Shown: positions 60,605 through 64,000 of the stretch, one piece after another
How positions within the stretch are numbered: position 1 is the first letter of the stretch
How the letters are laid out: each line of letters starts with the position of its first letter
NCBI GenBank assembly: GCA_012729835.1
Contig: JAAYCK010000002.1
Location: 22,508-86,507 of the forward strand
Origin: Syntrophomonadaceae bacterium
GTDB lineage: Bacteria; Bacillota; Syntrophomonadia; Syntrophomonadales; Syntrophomonadaceae
DNA: 64,000 nt
Direction of reading: 5' to 3'
Notes under the pieces: model-generated
The model's input: only the letters and a program-made list of their open reading frames with translations
Told to the model about the DNA's origin: nothing
Databases searched by the model: none
Translations under genes and position numbers: made by a program

Positions 60605-61358
60605 GTTTCAACACCTCCATAGCCAGATCATTATATACTTCGGCCCCCCGGGAACGAGGATCATAGTTTATGATGGCTTTGCCATGACTAGGGGCTTCGC
60701 TCAATCTAATATTGCGGGGAATGATAGTACGGTAAACCTGGTCTTTGAAATGACGCTTAACCTCATCTACTACTTGAATCGACAGGTTAGTTCGGCCGTC
60801 GAACATGGTAAAAACTATACCCTCTACCTTAAGACCGGGATTCAATCTCTTTCTAACCAGGTATATACTGTCCATCAGCTGAGTCAATCCCTCCAGTGCA
60901 TAATACTCGCATTGAAGCGGGATCAACACTGAATCACTGGCCGTCAGCGCATTAATTGTCAAAAGCCCCAAGGAAGGGGGGCAATCAATGAATATGTAAT
61001 CATATCTTGGTATCAGCCCGGCCAGGGCACTTTTCAGCGCGAACTCGCGCCGTTCTCGCGTGGCCAGCTCAACTTCACCAGCGGCTAGTTCCATGGTCGC
61101 GGGCATTACATCCAACCGGTCCTGCTTAGTTGAGATTATCACCTTTTGCGGCTCGATTTCCTCCAGCAGTATATTATACATACAGTATTGCAATGTTTTG
61201 CGATTTATACCGAGTCCGCTGGAGGCGTTGCCCTGCGGATCGGTATCCATCAGCAGTACCTTATGCCCCTTTGCGGCAATACATGCCGCCAGGTTGACTG
61301 CTGTAGTTGTCTTTCCGACTCCGCCTTTCTGGTTGGTGACCGCTATTACTTTTCCCAC
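60597..61358 (-). CDS. parA: Chromosome-partitioning ATPase ParA (Soj)
   Basis: A 253-aa protein of normal length. The deviant Walker A is TNQKGGVGKTTTAVNLAACI; Walker A' LLMDTDPQGNASSGLGINRK and Walker B DYIFIDCPPSLGLLTINALT are intact. It is the ATPase that drives ParB-parS movement and also affects DnaA in Firmicutes. First gene of the parAB pair. Confidence 0.97.
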   Translation of the reverse strand: MGKVIAVTNQKGGVGKTTTAVNLAACIAAKGHKVLLMDTDPQGNASSGLGINRKTLQYCMYNILLEEIEPQKVIISTKQDRLDVMPATMELAAGEVELATRERREFALKSALAGLIPRYDYIFIDCPPSLGLLTINALTASDSVLIPLQCEYYALEGLTQLMDSIYLVRKRLNPGLKVEGIVFTMFDGRTNLSIQVVDEVKRHFKDQVYRTIIPRNIRLSEAPSHGKAIINYDPRSRGAEVYNDLAMEVLKRA

Positions 61359-61760
61359 CTATTTTCCACCTCTCAGCAAACTCTTCCTTAATAAGTTCAC
61401 CAACTAATATTAAAATCCCTGCCCCAAAATATACTCTGCCCTGCTTTTTCTGACAAGTAATTTCTTATTTCGCTATTGATCAGACAGAGGTGATGATGGC
61501 AATCAAAGCCCGGTTTTTCAGCTTTCTTGTGCCGGATGTCTGGCGGACTACTATTTACTGCTGATCAATCTTTCTTTAATAGTCTGACAAAGCAGGATAT
61601 TGTCGGCTATTACTTGAACATAACAAATGATATATGGTAACGTGTTATATGGATTAGTGTATATTTATCAGTATTTTGTCTACCATTATATTGTATTGCT
61701 GTTATCTATTGAGGTATATTTATTGTCTATTTTATATGTTTTATGAAATGGAGGACCAAT
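61359..61760. other. AT-rich intergenic region between parA and the lyase gene
   Basis: About 400 bases, divergent control region for parA and the lyase. A short frame of 23 codons beginning near 61491 has GAGGTG before it but ends at TGA after TTIYC; no family is visible. Toward the lyase the DNA is very AT-rich. I see no riboswitch consensus. Confidence 0.5.
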
Positions 61761-62924
61761 ATGACAAATCCGCGAGAAGAAAAGAAAAGCTGGAGTCTGG
61801 ATTCCAAGGTAGTCCACGGATATCAGGGTTATGATCCATATACCGGGGCTATCAGTTTCCCTATCTATCAGACTGCTACCTATAAACACGCTTCTCTTAG
61901 TGATCAGGGTAAATATGATTATTCACGAGGCCAGAGCCCTACCCGCGAAGAGCTGGAAGATACCCTTGCCCTATTGGAAAACGGGCAGCATGGCTTTGCC
62001 TTCTCCAGCGGCCTGGCTGCGGTCACCGCCATTTTCTCCCTGCTGGCGGCCGGTGACCACGTAGTGGTATCGGACGACCTCTATGGCGGTACCTATCGTC
62101 TTATCGAACAGATCTGGTCGAAATATAATGTGGAGTTCACCTATGTAGATACCTGTTCACTGGATGCCGTAGCCGGCGCCATTCGGGGCAATACCCGGAT
62201 GATATTTATCGAGACCCCGACCAATCCAATGATGAAGGTTGCCGATATCGCTGGTATTTCTAATATTGCTTCGGCTCGCAACATCCTCACGGTTGTAGAC
62301 AACACCTTTCTGACCCCCTACTACCAGCGGCCATTAACTCTGGGGGCGGATATCGTGATCCACAGCGGTACCAAGTTCCTGGCCGGGCATCATGATACCA
62401 TGGCTGGCTTGATCGTGGTAAACGACAACCAGATCGCGGAGGATCTGCGCTTGATCATTAAAACCGAGGGCTCGGGGCTGTCTCCTTTTGATTCCTGGCT
62501 TATGCTGCGGGGAATAAAGACCCTGGCCGTACGCATGGAACGACATCAACAAAACGCTCTGGCTCTGGCTGACTGGCTCAAAACCCACCCCAAGGTAGAA
62601 GAAGTATATTACGTCGGCCTGCCCGAACATGAATCATATGATCTTTCCCAACGTCAGGCTTCCGGCTTCGGTGGCATGATATCCTTTACGGTCACCAACG
62701 TCAGCCTGGTGGAGCAGGTACTCAGCCGGATCAAACTCATCATGTTTGCGGAAAGCCTGGGCGGCACCGAATCACTCATCACCTACCCCATGGTGCAGAC
62801 TCATGCCTCTATTCCCCAGGAAATCAGAGAGCGAGTAGGCATAACCGATAAACTACTGCGCCTGTCAGTGGGTATCGAAAGCGCCGAGGATATAATCCGT
62901 GATCTGGAACAAGCCCTGGCTTAA
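61761..62924 (+). CDS. Cys/Met metabolism PLP enzyme, cystathionine gamma-lyase or related
   Basis: A 387-aa protein from ATG 61761 behind GGAGG. The N-terminal DSKVVHGYQGYDPYTGAISF and PIYQTATYKHASLSDQGKYD are the family start. PLP-binding: VVDNTFLTPYYQRPLTLGAD and Lys205 in HSGTKFLAGHHDTMAGLIVV. AESLGGTESLITYPMVQTHA is the C-terminal substrate-binding signature. These enzymes cleave or make cystathionine, homocysteine or methionine; the exact reaction cannot be told. dapF follows 17 bases later, so the two are one operon. Confidence 0.9.
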   Translation: MTNPREEKKSWSLDSKVVHGYQGYDPYTGAISFPIYQTATYKHASLSDQGKYDYSRGQSPTREELEDTLALLENGQHGFAFSSGLAAVTAIFSLLAAGDHVVVSDDLYGGTYRLIEQIWSKYNVEFTYVDTCSLDAVAGAIRGNTRMIFIETPTNPMMKVADIAGISNIASARNILTVVDNTFLTPYYQRPLTLGADIVIHSGTKFLAGHHDTMAGLIVVNDNQIAEDLRLIIKTEGSGLSPFDSWLMLRGIKTLAVRMERHQQNALALADWLKTHPKVEEVYYVGLPEHESYDLSQRQASGFGGMISFTVTNVSLVEQVLSRIKLIMFAESLGGTESLITYPMVQTHASIPQEIRERVGITDKLLRLSVGIESAEDIIRDLEQALA

Positions 62925-62941
62925 TCGGAGGCCTGATCAAT

Positions 62942-63769
62942 ATGAAATTCACCAAGATGCAGGCCCTGGGCAATGATTACGTATATATTAATTGTATCGA
63001 CCAAAAGCTGGACAACCTCTCCGATTGGGCCATCCGGCTCTCCAATCGTCACTACGGTGTCGGCTCTGATGGCATGATCCTTATTTGCCCTTCTGATCAG
63101 GCAGATTTTCGCATGCGGGTATTCAACCCAGACGGAACCGAGGCTGAAATGTGCGGTAATGCCCTGCGCAGTGTCGGGAAATATGTTTTTGATTACGGGC
63201 TGACAGTAAATACTGCCGTATCGGTAGAAACCCTAGGTGGCATCAAGCATCTGCAGCTGTCGGTCATTGATGGCAAGGTCTCTATGATAACTGCCGACCT
63301 GGGCCCCCCCATCCTGGAACCAGCTTTGATTCCGGTAGAATACTCCGGTAATTCCTGCATCGACCATCCCCTGGAGGTGGCAGGTACCGTTTTTCGCGTA
63401 ACCCCGGTTTCCATGGGTAATCCCCATGCAGTAGCCTTTATTGATGATGTAGATACCTTCGATCTGGATAAATTCGGCCCAGCCATGGAATTCCATCCCT
63501 TCTATCCTCGCCGGGTTAACGCCGAATTCGCTCAGGTAGTGGACCGGCAGAACCTCAAGATGCGGGTATGGGAAAGAGGTACCGGGGAAACCCTCGCTTG
63601 TGGAACCGGTTGTTGCGTCTCAGTGGTAGGCGGCGTACTGACCGACCGTTGCGACCGCAAGGTCACCGTCCATCAGATCGGCGGCGAACTATTTATCGAA
63701 TGGGATGCTCAGAGCGGTCATATCTTCCTCACCGGCCCCTCGACCAGAGTGTTCGACGGGGAGATATAA
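62942..63769 (+). CDS. dapF: Diaminopimelate epimerase
   Basis: A 275-aa protein. The start is ATG 62942 with GGAGG upstream. The two catalytic cysteines are Cys71 (EAEMCGNALRSVGKYVFD) and Cys220 (GETLACGTGCCVSVVGG). It converts LL- to meso-diaminopimelate for peptidoglycan and lysine. It follows the PLP enzyme gene with 17 bases between. Confidence 0.97.
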   Translation: MKFTKMQALGNDYVYINCIDQKLDNLSDWAIRLSNRHYGVGSDGMILICPSDQADFRMRVFNPDGTEAEMCGNALRSVGKYVFDYGLTVNTAVSVETLGGIKHLQLSVIDGKVSMITADLGPPILEPALIPVEYSGNSCIDHPLEVAGTVFRVTPVSMGNPHAVAFIDDVDTFDLDKFGPAMEFHPFYPRRVNAEFAQVVDRQNLKMRVWERGTGETLACGTGCCVSVVGGVLTDRCDRKVTVHQIGGELFIEWDAQSGHIFLTGPSTRVFDGEI

Positions 63770-63776
63770 AGGTTAA

Positions 63777-64000
63777 ATTAGCCACAGATTAACACAGATG
63801 CACACAGATGATTATCAAACGTTAATCATATAGCTTATTGTTTCTATGATATATTGCCTTGTTTGGTTGAGTCTATTAGAGGTAATAATAAACAACAATT
63901 GTAGTGTAGCCGCGATAATTCGTAATTCTTTGTTTTAGATCAATTTTTCTTTCATTCTAGCCCAGGAAAATCTGTGTTAATCAGTGGCAAAAATCAAAAT
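63777..64000. repeat. Dispersed element B2, reaching the window end
   Basis: AGCCACAGATTAACACAGAT on the left and ATCTGTGTTAATCAGTGGC on the right are near-perfect inverted ends of the CACAGATTAA family. AT-rich DNA lies between and no gene is seen. Confidence 0.65.

Noticed and set aside
61491..61562. Short frame with GAGGTG and a TGA that might be read as selenocysteine
   Set aside because: No homology on either side of the TGA and a stop shortly after; ordinary termination is more likely.
1..64000. CRISPR arrays, rRNA genes, insertion-sequence transposases
   Set aside because: No regularly spaced direct repeats with unique spacers, no rRNA motifs, and no transposase signatures were seen in either strand.

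Overview
The window looks like chromosome of a spore-forming, Gram-positive anaerobe of the class Clostridia (Syntrophomonas/Pelotomaculum-like). This is inferred from protein families and gene order; no rRNA is present to place it. Supporting signs are a YyaC-type sporulation protein, a LonC-type protease, the order parA-parB / rpsF-ssb-rpsR-(DUF2232)-rplI-purA that is typical near the replication origin of Firmicutes, strong GGAGG ribosome sites, and frequent GTG/TTG starts. A perfect 16-bp parS site sits just downstream of parB, which also fits an origin-proximal segment.

Bases 1 to about 22,105 are the early and lysogeny end of a prophage. It ends at tRNA-Val(CAC), with a tyrosine integrase next to the tRNA 3' end. 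The switch has an ImmR-type repressor, an ImmA-type metalloprotease and a divergent Cro-like gene separated by four GATAC-N5-GTATC operators. A long leftward operon then carries an antirepressor, small DNA-binding proteins, a recombination set (SbcC-like ATPase, YqaJ exonuclease, RecT), many small zinc-ribbon or unknown proteins, an ASCH protein, a three-Cys Gp37/Gp68 protein, a repeat-rich cytosine-C5 methyltransferase, a TopoVI-A/Spo11-like protein without a B subunit, a DUF3343 Se/S-carrier-like protein overlapping a PAPS-reductase-like protein, and a DnaD-type replication protein. No structural genes are seen; they and the other attachment site must lie left of base 1.

From 22,105 to about 36 kb the genes read mostly leftward: purA, lonC, rplI, yybS-like, a MazG-like gene, rpsR, ssb, rpsF, a FapA-type gene, DUF951, selD, an M18 aminopeptidase and cvpA. 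An HD-domain gene, a GGDEF/EAL gene and a lytic transglycosylase read rightward. From 39 to 47 kb come a selenocysteine glutaredoxin, ribosomal protein L25, an undescribed RNA candidate, a TauE exporter, tRNA-Sec, an MBOAT/AlgJ-like acetylation pair and a CBS-ACT protein. From 47 to 64 kb come livF with a broken livG, a three-gene activase/dehydratase-like operon, selB, selA, a YkvI permease, yyaC, a phosphoribosyltransferase, a bactofilin, an M23 peptidase, parB-parA, a Cys/Met-metabolism lyase and dapF.

The window holds a complete selenocysteine machinery (selA, selB, selC, selD) plus two selenoprotein genes read through UGA: selD itself and a glutaredoxin with a U-P-Y-C active site. Both are cut short or missed by ordinary gene calling. 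Intergenic spaces hold at least three families of dispersed inverted-repeat elements.
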